DNA of 64,000 bases from an uncultured Clostridia bacterium (GCA_937892115.1 CALAUI010000026.1:85995-149994); one strand, 5' to 3'. Shown: positions 41,391-50,926, numbered from the stretch's first letter. Made by a program: numbers and translations. The notes: a model not told the origin generated them from the letters alone.

Positions 41391-43394
41391 ATGCCCGATA
41401 AATATTTTGATTTCATAATTCACGGCGGTGACTACAACCCCGACCAATGGATAAAGACAAAGGAAATCTGGGACGAGGATATGCGTCTGATGAAGCTTTC
41501 CCACGTCAACAGCGCCACAATCGGCATTTTTTCATGGGCGATGCTTGAGCCGGAAGAGGGCGTATATAATTTCGGCTGGCTTGACGAAATTATGGATAAA
41601 GCGGCTGAAAACGGCATTTCCGTCATCCTTGCCACACCGTCGGGTGCAAGACCTGCCTGGATGGCAAAAAAGTATCCCGAAGTATTGAGAGTTGAGGAAA
41701 GCGGCATACGCAACGAATACGGTGTGCGGCACAATCACTGTCTCACTTCACCCGTTTACAGAGAAAAGGTACGCAATATTAACCGCAAGCTTGCGGAAAG
41801 ATATAAAAATCATCCCGCACTCAAAATGTGGCACATTTCCAACGAATACAGCGGCGAGTGCCACTGTCCTCTCTGTCAGCAGGCATTCAGGGAATGGCTG
41901 AAGGAATACTACCATAACGACCTTGACGAGCTGAACGACAAATGGTGGAACGGCTTCTGGGCTCATCAGATTGATTCGTGGGACGAAATCAGTTCCCCCA
42001 AATTCAGAGGCGAAAATCACGTTTCCGCTCTTAAGCTCTGCTGGAAGAGATTCGTGACCGATTCACACATTTCGTTCCTTGAAAACGAAATCGCTCCCCT
42101 TCGCGAAATCACTCCCGACATTCCCGTTACAACGAATATGATGAGAATGTATGACGGCATCAATTATCAGAAAATGGCGGAGCATCTTGATATCATTTCG
42201 TGGGATAACTATCCCGCCTGGGGTACGGGAGATTACGGATACGTTTCCTCCGAGACGGCATTTGTTCATGATACCTTCCGCTCAATGAAGGACGGCAAGC
42301 CCTTCTTTATGATGGAAAGCACTCCTTCAATCGTAAACTGGTTTGACATAAATAAAATACCCGCCCCCGGCACACAGACTCTCGGTGCGGTACAGGCGGT
42401 AGCATACGGTGCGGACAGCGTGCAGTATTTCCAGTGGCGCAAGGCGAGAGGCGGTCACGAAAAATATCACGGAGCGGTCGTTGACCATTGCGGTCATGAA
42501 AATAACCGTGTATTCCGTGAAATCACAAAAACGGGAGAAATCCTTGAAAAGCTCGGCAAGGTCGCGGGCGGACGCAGTAAAGCGAAAGTCGCGGTTATCT
42601 GTGACTGGGAAAATATATGGGCAACAAAATACTTCTGCGGCTACAATAATAAGCACCGTGATTATGTAAAGGAATGCGTAAAATGGTATGCACCCTTCCG
42701 GAAAAGAGGCATAACGACCGACGTTATTTCCGCGGATTCCGATTTCGGCAGATATGACGTAATCATTGCTCCCTTCCTCTACATGCTCAGGGATGACACA
42801 GAGGAAAAAATCAAGTCCTTCGTTGAAAACGGCGGCACCTTCCTTACCACCTATCTTTTCGGCTGTGTTGATACGGACGACCGCTGTTATCTCGGCGGAT
42901 TCCCCGCAAACGGTCTGAAGGACGTATTCGGAATGTACTGTGAAGAAACGGATTCCATTCCCGAGAATCTTGACAGAAGAGCCGGATACAACGGCAGGGA
43001 ATATAAAGTAAACCACATCTGCGATATCATTCATTCAACGGGAGCAAAGGTGCTCGGCGAATACAGGACCGATTTCTATGCCGGCGAGCCCTCCGTTACC
43101 GTCAACGAATACGGCAAAGGCAAGGCATATTACGTTGCTTTCAGAAACGATGACGACCTTGCAGACGATATCTGTAAGGATATCATTGCCGGCTCCGGCC
43201 TCAAAGCGGACGTAAGTTTTGACGTTCCCGAAGATATTGCCGTCAGAAAACGCGGTGACTTTATTTTCGTTATGAATTTCACGGACGAAGACAGAGAAAT
43301 CCGGCTTGATAAGGAATACCGTGACGTGCTGAACGATACAGCCGTTTCGGGTACGGTAACGGTCGGTGCAAGAGGATTCCTCGTAATAGAATAA
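41391..43394 (+). CDS. GH42 beta-galactosidase
   Basis: 667 residues. GGDYNPDQW near the N-terminus, the acid/base Glu in HISNEYSG, the three-Cys zinc site ECHCPLC just after it, and the nucleophile Glu in FFMMESTPSIVNW are all GH42 hallmarks. The middle trimerisation domain and a C-terminal beta domain follow. No signal peptide, so it acts inside the cell on imported galactosides, possibly with the GH27 and GPH transporters of this region. An operator-like repeat precedes it. RBS AAAGGAGG. Confidence 0.94.
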   Translation: MPDKYFDFIIHGGDYNPDQWIKTKEIWDEDMRLMKLSHVNSATIGIFSWAMLEPEEGVYNFGWLDEIMDKAAENGISVILATPSGARPAWMAKKYPEVLRVEESGIRNEYGVRHNHCLTSPVYREKVRNINRKLAERYKNHPALKMWHISNEYSGECHCPLCQQAFREWLKEYYHNDLDELNDKWWNGFWAHQIDSWDEISSPKFRGENHVSALKLCWKRFVTDSHISFLENEIAPLREITPDIPVTTNMMRMYDGINYQKMAEHLDIISWDNYPAWGTGDYGYVSSETAFVHDTFRSMKDGKPFFMMESTPSIVNWFDINKIPAPGTQTLGAVQAVAYGADSVQYFQWRKARGGHEKYHGAVVDHCGHENNRVFREITKTGEILEKLGKVAGGRSKAKVAVICDWENIWATKYFCGYNNKHRDYVKECVKWYAPFRKRGITTDVISADSDFGRYDVIIAPFLYMLRDDTEEKIKSFVENGGTFLTTYLFGCVDTDDRCYLGGFPANGLKDVFGMYCEETDSIPENLDRRAGYNGREYKVNHICDIIHSTGAKVLGEYRTDFYAGEPSVTVNEYGKGKAYYVAFRNDDDLADDICKDIIAGSGLKADVSFDVPEDIAVRKRGDFIFVMNFTDEDREIRLDKEYRDVLNDTAVSGTVTVGARGFLVIE

Positions 43395-43400
43395 AAAGAA

Positions 43401-43434
43401 AAGGTGCTTCCCGTAAGGAAAGCACCTTAATTTA
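43401..43434. terminator. Terminator between convergent genes
   Basis: AAGGTGCTTCC (43401-43411) pairs with GGAAAGCACCTT (43417-43428), followed by AATTTATTT; it serves the GH42 gene and the leftward PHP gene. Confidence 0.75.
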
Positions 43435-43446
43435 TTTCAGCCGAAA

Positions 43447-44832
43447 TCAGCCCTTGATTTTTTTGACGATAAGGTCAATGAGAACGAAGATTCTCAGACC
43501 GAGAATTTTCCATACGATTCTCTTAAGAATGCCAAGAGGTGAATTATCTCTCTCATAAACGGGCTTCTCTGCTCCGTCATCAAGAGCGAATGCCTGGGTA
43601 AGGGTAATACCGCCCTCACCGAGAAGCTGTGCACGTACATAGAGGAAGTCCTCTGCGCCCTCAACGGTATCAAGGTCAAGGGTATATGTAACGGTATCAC
43701 CGCTCTGCTGATAATCCTCTGACTTGATTACGCTGCCGTTTGCAACCCACTTGAGGTTATATGCATTACTGAACGAAACGGTGATCTTGTGACCGTCAAT
43801 GCTGATATCCGAGAACATGGGAATGGGCTTATCGGAATCTCTTACGTCAAGGTCCTCTGCAGGTCCGAATTTTTCGGTATCCTTTCTGATACATCTCGTT
43901 ACCATGAAGAATGCGCCGGACTGCATCGTCTTCCTGATATTGTCAAGGTCGTTTGCTTCCATCATGAAGACGGAATATGAGGAGTCAACGTCTCTGATAA
44001 AATGGGTATCGCCGTTTGAGAAGCCGATTACGTTCTTGCCGTAGGGAAGGCACGCCATAAGCAGATTATCCCAGGTATCTCTGTCGTAGCCGGTCGTACC
44101 GTTATGCTCGTTGAATACCTCCATGCCGAGGCAGGAATCGTAACGCAGAAGGATATCTGCAAAATAAGGAATTTTTTCGGGGTCACCGCAGTTGGCTCTG
44201 TCTGAATTGGTGTTGAGCCAGTCACCGGGGTGATTTATGAATGAAAGAGCGCCGCTTTCGTCTGCGATACGGACTGCGCCTTCGTAATCGTTTTCAAAGC
44301 CGAGGTAATTGTCGCCGACGCCTTCGGGAAGGAAGATGCCGTTAACGTGGTCCTTTGAAATGGTAAGACCGTTCAGCTCGTTGCCACCGGTAACGCATAC
44401 CATTCCGCCGCCTCTTGCTTCACCGTCAACGGGATATTCGCCGCTCTGAAGCTGAGCATATTCCTCATCGGTAAACCAATTGGTCTTGTTGCCGATAATA
44501 TCCTGATAGAGATAAAGGGGAAGCTTTGTGGGCTTCTTATTCCATTCCTTGCCGGTAACTGCGTGGTCGGTCATGGCGAGGAAATCGTAGCCCTGATTAT
44601 AGTATTCGAGTATCATATCGCGGTAGTCAACCTCAGCGTCGCTGACGTATGAGTGAGTGTGGAGATTGCCCTTATAAGCACCCCAGGCACCGTCTCCGCT
44701 CCAGATGACGTCTTCATAAGGATTCAGAATCGTGTAATCCTTTGCCGCTGTATCTGCCGCAAACGCGGTAAAGGGCATAATCATGAGAAATGCGAGAACA
44801 AGTGAAACTGCTTTAATCGTTTTCTTTTTCAT
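43447..44832 (-). CDS. Exported PHP-domain metal hydrolase (second copy)
   Basis: 461 residues. Sec signal (MKKKTIKAVSLVLAFLMIMP..., cleavage near FAA-DT), then NPYEDVIWSG and the PHP motifs NLHTHSYVSD, LAMTDHAVTG, GGNELNG, FINHPGDW, MEVFNEHN and NGDTHFI. The protein ends in a long hydrophobic/basic tail (ILKRIVWKILGLRIFVLIDL). Overall plan equals the first PHP protein 3.7 kb away, but core sequences differ clearly. The ATG at 44832 follows AGGAGGG; an in-frame ATG 57 nt upstream lies at the promoter. Role unknown. Confidence 0.82.
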   Translation of the reverse strand: MKKKTIKAVSLVLAFLMIMPFTAFAADTAAKDYTILNPYEDVIWSGDGAWGAYKGNLHTHSYVSDAEVDYRDMILEYYNQGYDFLAMTDHAVTGKEWNKKPTKLPLYLYQDIIGNKTNWFTDEEYAQLQSGEYPVDGEARGGGMVCVTGGNELNGLTISKDHVNGIFLPEGVGDNYLGFENDYEGAVRIADESGALSFINHPGDWLNTNSDRANCGDPEKIPYFADILLRYDSCLGMEVFNEHNGTTGYDRDTWDNLLMACLPYGKNVIGFSNGDTHFIRDVDSSYSVFMMEANDLDNIRKTMQSGAFFMVTRCIRKDTEKFGPAEDLDVRDSDKPIPMFSDISIDGHKITVSFSNAYNLKWVANGSVIKSEDYQQSGDTVTYTLDLDTVEGAEDFLYVRAQLLGEGGITLTQAFALDDGAEKPVYERDNSPLGILKRIVWKILGLRIFVLIDLIVKKIKG

Positions 44833-44860
44833 TACAAATCCCTCCTGAATTGATATACAG

Positions 44861-44889
44861 ATTATATCACAGGATTTTTTCGTTTTCAA
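44861..44889 (-). promoter_or_regulatory. Promoter of the second PHP gene
   Basis: Minus strand TTGAAA (44889-44884), 17-nt spacer, TATAAT (44866-44861). Confidence 0.6.
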
Positions 44890-44982
44890 TCTGCTTTTGA
44901 AATCTGACGTAAGTTTTTTGATATATTGAAATTATAATCCGGCTATGGTAAAATTGAATATATTCATCGGGGAGGGATTGTG

Positions 44983-45693
44983 ATGATTTCTGTTTATAAT
45001 GTTCTGCTTGTCGTTCTTGTAATGCTGCAATGCGTAACCGCGCCTGCTTATATTATCTCCACCAAGCCGGGATGCAGTATCAGAACGCTCATCCTCAAGG
45101 CAGCGTGCTCAACGGTTTTCCTTGTGACGGGTATAATTGCGGCTGTCGGCTCGGGCGGATTTGATTCGATTTATCCGAAGCTGATGGTAATCGGATTTGC
45201 CTGCTCGTGGATAGGCGACGTAATGCTTCACTGGGACCCCAAAACGCCCCGTATCATAGCGGGCGGTCTGGGATTTCTGACGGCTCACGTGCTTTTCATC
45301 ACCTCCTACATCAAGACGGAGGGTGCGCTGACGGGTGAAACGAAAATCATTTCAAAGAGAGATATCTTTATCATTCTCGGTGTATTCGCCCTTGCGGTCG
45401 TCATTTACTTTGCTCTCAAGCTCAAAGCGGGAAAGCTTCTCGCTCCCATTGCGATTTACGCCGTTGTGCTCAGCTTCATGATTGCGAAGGCACTTGACCT
45501 CGGAATCGCACTCATTGACACGAAGCCCGTCGCCGCGGTGCTCATTCCCCTCGGAGCATTCCTCTTTGCCGCATCGGATTTCACTCTGGGAATCAGCTTC
45601 CTCGGCAAAACGGATTTCAAAAAGCAGGCGCTGAATATGGCACTCTATCTCCCCGCACAGATGATGCTGGCACTTTCAATATACTTTATTTGA
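44983..45693 (+). CDS. YhhN/TMEM86-like membrane protein
   Basis: 236 residues with about eight membrane segments. KLMVIGFACSWIGDVMLHW near 59-77 and GAFLFAASDFTLGISF near 180-195 carry the two conserved Asp residues of the YhhN family. TMEM86B, a human member, is a lysoplasmalogenase, and plasmalogens occur in many anaerobic Clostridia, so ether-lipid turnover is a reasonable guess. The ATG at 44983 sits 6 nt after GGGGAGGG; a GTG 3 nt earlier is possible. Confidence 0.8.
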   Translation: MISVYNVLLVVLVMLQCVTAPAYIISTKPGCSIRTLILKAACSTVFLVTGIIAAVGSGGFDSIYPKLMVIGFACSWIGDVMLHWDPKTPRIIAGGLGFLTAHVLFITSYIKTEGALTGETKIISKRDIFIILGVFALAVVIYFALKLKAGKLLAPIAIYAVVLSFMIAKALDLGIALIDTKPVAAVLIPLGAFLFAASDFTLGISFLGKTDFKKQALNMALYLPAQMMLALSIYFI

Positions 45694-45773
45694 GTAGTGA
45701 ATAGTGAAGAGTTAAGGTTCGCTTCGCTCCGGTTATATTTGCTCCGTTCAGATTGAGCCAATCGTATATAACA

Positions 45774-45803
45774 GTAGGACGGTGTAAGGGTACGCCGCCC
45801 TAC
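45774..45803. repeat. Hairpin of a possible dispersed intergenic repeat
   Basis: A 13-bp imperfect inverted repeat (45774-45786 with 45791-45803) around AGGG, flanked by GTAGTGAATAGTGAAGAG (45696 on) and TTCGCTTCGCTCC. This composition differs from the coding surroundings and looks like a small dispersed element. Only one copy is in the window, so mobility is unproven. Confidence 0.35.
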
Positions 45804-45861
45804 AAAAACGAAAAATTCAGCCCGTATGATAATTGAAACAAAAGCTGTTGATTTACACAGA

Positions 45862-45893
45862 AACTCCCGTCGGAAATCCCGACGGGAGTTTTG
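45862..45893. terminator. Terminator between YhhN-like and DUF6273 genes
   Basis: AACTCCCGTCGG (45862-45873) pairs with CCGACGGGAGTT around AAATC, then TTGCTT. It separates convergent genes. Confidence 0.75.
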
Positions 45894-45919
45894 CTTAAAC
45901 ACTATAGTATTATCTTCAT

Positions 45920-48900
45920 TTATTTCTGGTCAATTATCGGTAACAACCCAAACAAGCTCTTGAAAAACGCTTTTAATCTTATCCAAAAACTTGTCCTCAC
46001 ATGGATATTTTCGACATCGCTTTTGTACACTTTTCCGTTTGAGTCAACACCCTCACAATATGCATTACTATCTTTTGTTAATGTATCAAGCATAATGCTG
46101 TCACCATGTGCAAATACATTTCCGTTTACATACCATGTAATATTCTCGCCTTTTATGTTATCAAAGTTTGCACGGAGAATTACAGACGATTTATAATCAA
46201 CGGTAAGGTCAGAAACAAATCCCTTTATATATGAATTTAATTCAAAGTTTCCTTTTCCTGTCGTGATGACAAAATAACTGAATCCGGTTGTAACAAATTT
46301 GATGTAACCGTTTTCAACTGTGAAATTGATGCTTTCACGATTATTTATATTGTCTGTAGGAATATGATAAACGGAAATATCCTCCGGGTTGTACCCTTCA
46401 GGAATCGGAATATAAACTGTTACAGGAGAACCGGGCTGAACGCTCTTGTTGTTCTTTATTAATCTGATGCTGTAAATTGTCGATTCTTCATTTGTTCCGC
46501 TTACATTATTAAAGTAGTCAACTACTTCACCGGATGTAATCTGAATTGCATGAGCTATCAGTTCGTCGTCACTGAAATCAGACGCTACCATTTCAATTCC
46601 GTTTGTAATACGTTTATTGCTCGCTTGTGCGTTGTAAACATAAAACGGCTGATTATCGGCACAATCGGCTATGGTAACATACATATCGTGATATTTTGCA
46701 AGTTTAATCGGGCCATAAAAATAAGTATCCACCAAATTGCCGCCAAGCTGATCCCATGAAAGTGTTGTAATAATCTGTATCGCTGTCTTGGGCAAAACGT
46801 CTTTTGCTGCATCTTTAAGAACCTGGAAGAAATCTTTGCCTATAGTGTCAAAAATTGCCTTAACGTTTACTAACAATTCTTCGGAAATCTCAGAACAATA
46901 TTCTGCGGTCAATGTTCCCTGCCCTTTGATTATTGTTTTTGCACATTTTTCAAGAAGTTTGCTGATTGTGGATGCCGTCAGCTTTTTGTAATCAATTTCT
47001 TTTGTGACTTTTTTTATTATCTCGGCTTTGCTTTCATAGTTCGTGTCGGCTATTCCGCAAGCAGAAAATGTTGCTTCGATAACCAACGAAATAATATTAT
47101 TCCACAGGCAGGTTTTTGATGCATTTATGCTGTTTGTAACCGTAAAATATCCGCCTGCGGGGACATTAAAGCTTACTTTCGTTTTTTCACTTAAGCTATC
47201 GGGATGGTTTGACGTGAAGTATTCAAAATCGTTAACTATATCTTTCAATATATAGTAGGATTCTTTAAGATGTGAAAAAATATCGGTAGGATAGTCCCTA
47301 TCAAATGCCTTGATTACTTTACAGTCTATGATATTGCCGTATTGGTCGTATACATCCACAACGCTTAAGCAGTTTAACATATTGTAGGCAGTAAATGATA
47401 CGTCATCGCTTCCGTCATCTTTTCCTGTATGAGACACATTTGTTATATATACACCCGAAGCATATGTTTCTTTACCGACAAGGTCAGATATGTAATAAAC
47501 CTCTGCCTCATTTCTGACTGTTATGCAGAAAGTTTTAACAAGGTTCCAGACATCGTCAACCACAGTAATTATTGTGGTTCCGGGACGTTTGCCCTTGATT
47601 ACGGCTTTAATCGCATCATCCGAAGCGGACATATTTGTTATTTCAGCAACATTATTATCGGCTATGGAGAATGACGTGTTTTCCTGCTTAACGATTTTGC
47701 CGTTATTTGTAAGTAAAGCAGAAACCGTGATTTCTTCACCGACGTCAAGGTTCAATACTGCCTTTGAGGAGTATACATCCAGTGAGCGTCCCTCTTTTGC
47801 CGAACCGTAACAATAGAATGTATATTCGTCTTTATTTGTAATTCCGTTATATGATACCGAACTGTCATTTTTGGCAGTTACTACACCCGGCGAAATATAC
47901 AGATAATATTTTTCTCCCGGCACAATGTAATGAAGAAAATCTGACAGAATCAGTGTGTTACCGCTGATACTGATTTTACTGTTATATCTGTCATCCGTTA
48001 TGACAAACAGAGCTTCGTCGGTATTATAGTTTTTAACTGCGATATATTGACCGGTTTTCAAATTGAGCTTTGAATTGATATTCCGGTCAAATTGTAATGC
48101 TATTTTATCTTGGGGGGAAACAGATAAAGACCCTTTCTTTGGAGTGCAATACAATAATCCAAGATTATTATCTTCTGTTTCGCTGCCTGCGTAATCAGAT
48201 TTCAGATTTGAAAGTCTTAAAGCCGGAACAACGCCTAAGTAAGTGTCGCCGACACTGTATCCGCCGTCGCTGTAGCCACCGACATAGATAACCGGGGCAC
48301 CACTAGAACCATCGGGCGAGCGCAGCCACCACAAACAGTTACCACGGTAACTGTCGTAAGTACTCTGCCAACATCCCTGACATTTTGCATAATCCGTACT
48401 CTTCAGCTGACGGGCAGTGTCATAAGCCGAGTCTGACGAGCTGAAACCATAATTGCTGTTTATTGAATCATTGTATGAAAGAAGGAAGATTTTATCCGTG
48501 GTTGACGGAGCATCATAAGCTGATGACCAGTATGAACTGTTATCAAGAGTTGTAGCGACAATATTTGATTTCTGTTCATCAGAGAAGGCTGTGTTATAGA
48601 AATCCTTATTCAGCCATGCTCTTATACTGCTTTTTGCGTAATTTGAAGCATAATACGTATGTGCCTCATCACCGTAATATTTACTTGACGAATTCAATGA
48701 ACCTACACCATACCAGAAGTAGTTGTTATATGCCTGGGAATCTATTGCGGTGTCACACATAATAAGCCCCGTTGAAGGATCAAGTACACGCCATTTGATG
48801 GGCTCATATTTGAACCAGTATACATTGCCGGTTGTGTAACCGTTATTAGCTTGATATGACTTACCTGATGAGCAAGTGTATGCCGTATACAACGGTCTGT

Positions 48901-49249
48901 AGCTGTCAAAGGTTACGGCACGGTATTTGCTGCCGTTATATGAAACATCCTTGTAACGCATATAGTCGGAGGGCTTCATCTGACCATCATTAGGGTCACC
49001 CGTTCCGCTGTAATAACCATAGCTTTGCCATGTGCCGCCCACACTGTTAAGAGCAGAAACAAGAGCACTGTCGGTAACCTCACTCTGCGGATATGTGCCG
49101 TAATAAATATAGTCGCCGGTTGAATAGGCAGATGCTTTAAGACTGAAAGCATCAAACACTTCTGCAAAACCGTTGCCGCCGATGGCGACAGAGCCGAAAA
49201 GCATAATTGTGCAGAGTAAAAGTGATAACAATTTCTTTGATAATTTCAT
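45920..49249 (-). CDS. Large secreted DUF6273/Ig-like protein
   Basis: 1109 residues. A Sec signal (1 to about 41) precedes a DUF6273 domain (about 42-350: YIYYGTYPQSEV, YEPIKWRVL, SSIRAWLNKDFYNTAF, CLWWLRSP), which is common on Firmicute surface proteins. Residues about 355-480 are an Ig-like domain with bacterial Big_5 features, about 490-590 a Big_2-like domain, then a helical part and further beta domains. A hydrophobic/basic tail (about 1086-1109) closes it. The gene is visibly AT-richer than its neighbours, which suggests transfer. Divergent from an XRE regulator. Likely an adhesin or surface protein; no enzyme motif is seen. Confidence 0.75.
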   Translation of the reverse strand: MKLSKKLLSLLLCTIMLFGSVAIGGNGFAEVFDAFSLKASAYSTGDYIYYGTYPQSEVTDSALVSALNSVGGTWQSYGYYSGTGDPNDGQMKPSDYMRYKDVSYNGSKYRAVTFDSYRPLYTAYTCSSGKSYQANNGYTTGNVYWFKYEPIKWRVLDPSTGLIMCDTAIDSQAYNNYFWYGVGSLNSSSKYYGDEAHTYYASNYAKSSIRAWLNKDFYNTAFSDEQKSNIVATTLDNSSYWSSAYDAPSTTDKIFLLSYNDSINSNYGFSSSDSAYDTARQLKSTDYAKCQGCWQSTYDSYRGNCLWWLRSPDGSSGAPVIYVGGYSDGGYSVGDTYLGVVPALRLSNLKSDYAGSETEDNNLGLLYCTPKKGSLSVSPQDKIALQFDRNINSKLNLKTGQYIAVKNYNTDEALFVITDDRYNSKISISGNTLILSDFLHYIVPGEKYYLYISPGVVTAKNDSSVSYNGITNKDEYTFYCYGSAKEGRSLDVYSSKAVLNLDVGEEITVSALLTNNGKIVKQENTSFSIADNNVAEITNMSASDDAIKAVIKGKRPGTTIITVVDDVWNLVKTFCITVRNEAEVYYISDLVGKETYASGVYITNVSHTGKDDGSDDVSFTAYNMLNCLSVVDVYDQYGNIIDCKVIKAFDRDYPTDIFSHLKESYYILKDIVNDFEYFTSNHPDSLSEKTKVSFNVPAGGYFTVTNSINASKTCLWNNIISLVIEATFSACGIADTNYESKAEIIKKVTKEIDYKKLTASTISKLLEKCAKTIIKGQGTLTAEYCSEISEELLVNVKAIFDTIGKDFFQVLKDAAKDVLPKTAIQIITTLSWDQLGGNLVDTYFYGPIKLAKYHDMYVTIADCADNQPFYVYNAQASNKRITNGIEMVASDFSDDELIAHAIQITSGEVVDYFNNVSGTNEESTIYSIRLIKNNKSVQPGSPVTVYIPIPEGYNPEDISVYHIPTDNINNRESINFTVENGYIKFVTTGFSYFVITTGKGNFELNSYIKGFVSDLTVDYKSSVILRANFDNIKGENITWYVNGNVFAHGDSIMLDTLTKDSNAYCEGVDSNGKVYKSDVENIHVRTSFWIRLKAFFKSLFGLLPIIDQK

Positions 49250-49343
49250 AGCAAAAATACCTCCTCAAAGTAATATGACCTTGTGCCGAAAAATTCACCT
49301 TTATTTCGTTTGATATGCTTACGAAATACAATGATACATTATA

Positions 49344-49372
49344 ATATTATCACTATAGAAATATGTTGTCAA
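49344..49372 (-). promoter_or_regulatory. Possible promoter of the DUF6273 gene
   Basis: Minus strand consensus TTGACA (49372-49367), 17-nt spacer, TAATAT (49349-49344). The region is very AT-rich and holds CTATAG twice (49354 and 49430 areas) facing each other, possible operator halves. Confidence 0.4.
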
Positions 49373-49455
49373 CTCTATTGATGTAATAAAGAGGCGTGAT
49401 ATCTGCTATTATATCAGTAAATTATATCTATAGCGTTAAGATTTGGAGTGATATT

Positions 49456-49737
49456 ATGGACGTAGGAGCAAGAATCAGATATTTCAGAGAGAAAAAAGGT
49501 ATAACCGTCAACAAGCTTGCCAACATAAGCGGTGTCTCACAGAGCTATCTGCGTGACGTTGAGCTCGGCAACAAGCAGCCGACGGTCGAATATCTTGAAT
49601 ATATCTGCTACGGTCTCGGCATCACTTTGAAGGAGTTCTTCAATACGGACGAAAAAAGCTCCCTTGAAAACGCATTGGAAAAGCTCAATCCGAATCAGAA
49701 GGAAAAACTTACCGATTTCATAAATTCAATCTGCTGA
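49456..49737 (+). CDS. XRE-family helix-turn-helix regulator
   Basis: 93 residues. VGARIRYFREKKGITVNKLANISGVSQSYLRDVE (about 3-36) is a Cro/CI-type HTH with the recognition helix in VSQSYLRDVE. ITLKEFFNTDEK and a short C-terminal helix follow, possibly for dimerisation. The ATG at 49456 follows GGAGTG; an in-frame ATG 60 nt earlier has no RBS. Being divergent from the DUF6273 gene with about 200 nt between, it may control that gene and itself. Confidence 0.88.
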   Translation: MDVGARIRYFREKKGITVNKLANISGVSQSYLRDVELGNKQPTVEYLEYICYGLGITLKEFFNTDEKSSLENALEKLNPNQKEKLTDFINSIC

Positions 49738-49853
49738 CAGATAAACCGTACGTTCCGCCGTGGGGCGGATTTTTTGTTTTATATCCGTTTTCCCTTGCAA
49801 AAGCGGCTGCATAATTCTATAATCATATCAGGAAAACAGAAAGGGTGAATGAT

Positions 49854-50897
49854 TTGGATTATCCCGCATACGGCGTTTACCGTCATTTCAAAGGAAATTA
49901 CTACAAGCTGCTGTACGTTGCGAAGGACAGCGAAACCCTTGAGGAAAAAGCCGTTTACAAAGCACTTTACGGTGAGGGCGGCGTCTGGGTGAGGCCTCTC
50001 GCCATGTTCACCGAAACGGTTGAGCGCGACGGCGTTACCGTGCCGAGGTTTCAGTATATCTGCCGTGACGAGAGCGAGCTGAAATTACTCAGAAAGCAGG
50101 ACGAGCTTCCCGAGGGCAAAATCAGAATGTGGTTTTTCGGAACGGGCTCCGGCACTCAGCCCCGTGCAGGCAGGCATCACGTTTCCTTTGCCGTGGAAAT
50201 GCCGAACGGAGTATACTGGTTTGACGCGGGCGAATGCGGCTCTTACATGGCGCACATCATGGGACTTGACCTGCTCAAAATCAGAAGCATATTCATTTCT
50301 CACTGCCACATGGACCACGTAGGCGGTCTGGGCAACCTGCTGTGGAATATCAGAAAGCTCACTCAGGGCAAAAACGCGAAGGGTCTTCCCGTCGGCGGAA
50401 ACGTTGACGTTTTCGTGCCCGTAAAAAGCACCTACGACGGACTTATGCAGCTGCTTTCTAATACCGAGGGAAGCTTTGAATGCGCCTACACGCACACTTA
50501 TCATCCCGTAAACGAGGGGCTGATTTACGAATCCGCCGCAGACGGTTTCAGAGTATATGCGAAGAAAAATACTCACCTTGATGACGGCACTTCTTTCTCC
50601 TATATAATCGAGGCGGGCGGCAGAACGATAGTCTTCTCGGGCGATTTCAATTTCACGGATATGTCTTACATTATGCCGGAGGACGGCTGTGATTTATTCA
50701 TGTGTGAAACGGGACACAACAAGCCCCTTGATATATGCGAAAAAATCAGAAATGATAAAATGAACGTGAAGCGGCTGTTTCTCTTTCATAACGGTCCGCG
50801 CGTAATGGACGATATTGAGGGTACGGAAAAAATACTGCGTGAAAATTTCAGCGGCGAGTGGAGAATCTGCGAGGATGCGACCACGTATGTTTTCTGA
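49854..50897 (+). CDS. DUF1653 fused to a metallo-beta-lactamase-fold hydrolase
   Basis: About 347 residues. Residues 1-60 (YGVYRHFKGNYYKLLYVAKDSET, VYKALYGEGGVWVRPLAMF) are a DUF1653 domain; the rest is an MBL hydrolase with SHCHMDHVGG (zinc site), FSGDFNFTDM and CETGHN. MBL members act as nucleases or esterases; the tRNase Z-like GTGSGTQP and HCHMDH arrangement suggests a ribonuclease-Z or related type. TTG at 49854 sits well behind AAAGGGTG; GTG at 49845 is the alternative. DUF1653 is normally a stand-alone small protein, so the fusion is notable. Function unproven. Confidence 0.78.
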   Translation: MDYPAYGVYRHFKGNYYKLLYVAKDSETLEEKAVYKALYGEGGVWVRPLAMFTETVERDGVTVPRFQYICRDESELKLLRKQDELPEGKIRMWFFGTGSGTQPRAGRHHVSFAVEMPNGVYWFDAGECGSYMAHIMGLDLLKIRSIFISHCHMDHVGGLGNLLWNIRKLTQGKNAKGLPVGGNVDVFVPVKSTYDGLMQLLSNTEGSFECAYTHTYHPVNEGLIYESAADGFRVYAKKNTHLDDGTSFSYIIEAGGRTIVFSGDFNFTDMSYIMPEDGCDLFMCETGHNKPLDICEKIRNDKMNVKRLFLFHNGPRVMDDIEGTEKILRENFSGEWRICEDATTYVF

Positions 50898-50926
50898 TTG
50901 AATATTCCGTCATATTGCTTTATAAT
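50898..50926 (+). promoter_or_regulatory. Promoter of the small secreted protein gene
   Basis: TTGAAT (50898-50903), 17-nt spacer, TATAAT (50921-50926). Confidence 0.6.

Noticed and set aside
42327..43034. 235-codon minus-strand frame inside the GH42 gene
   Set aside because: Antisense to an enzyme with catalytic motifs; no RBS or domain.
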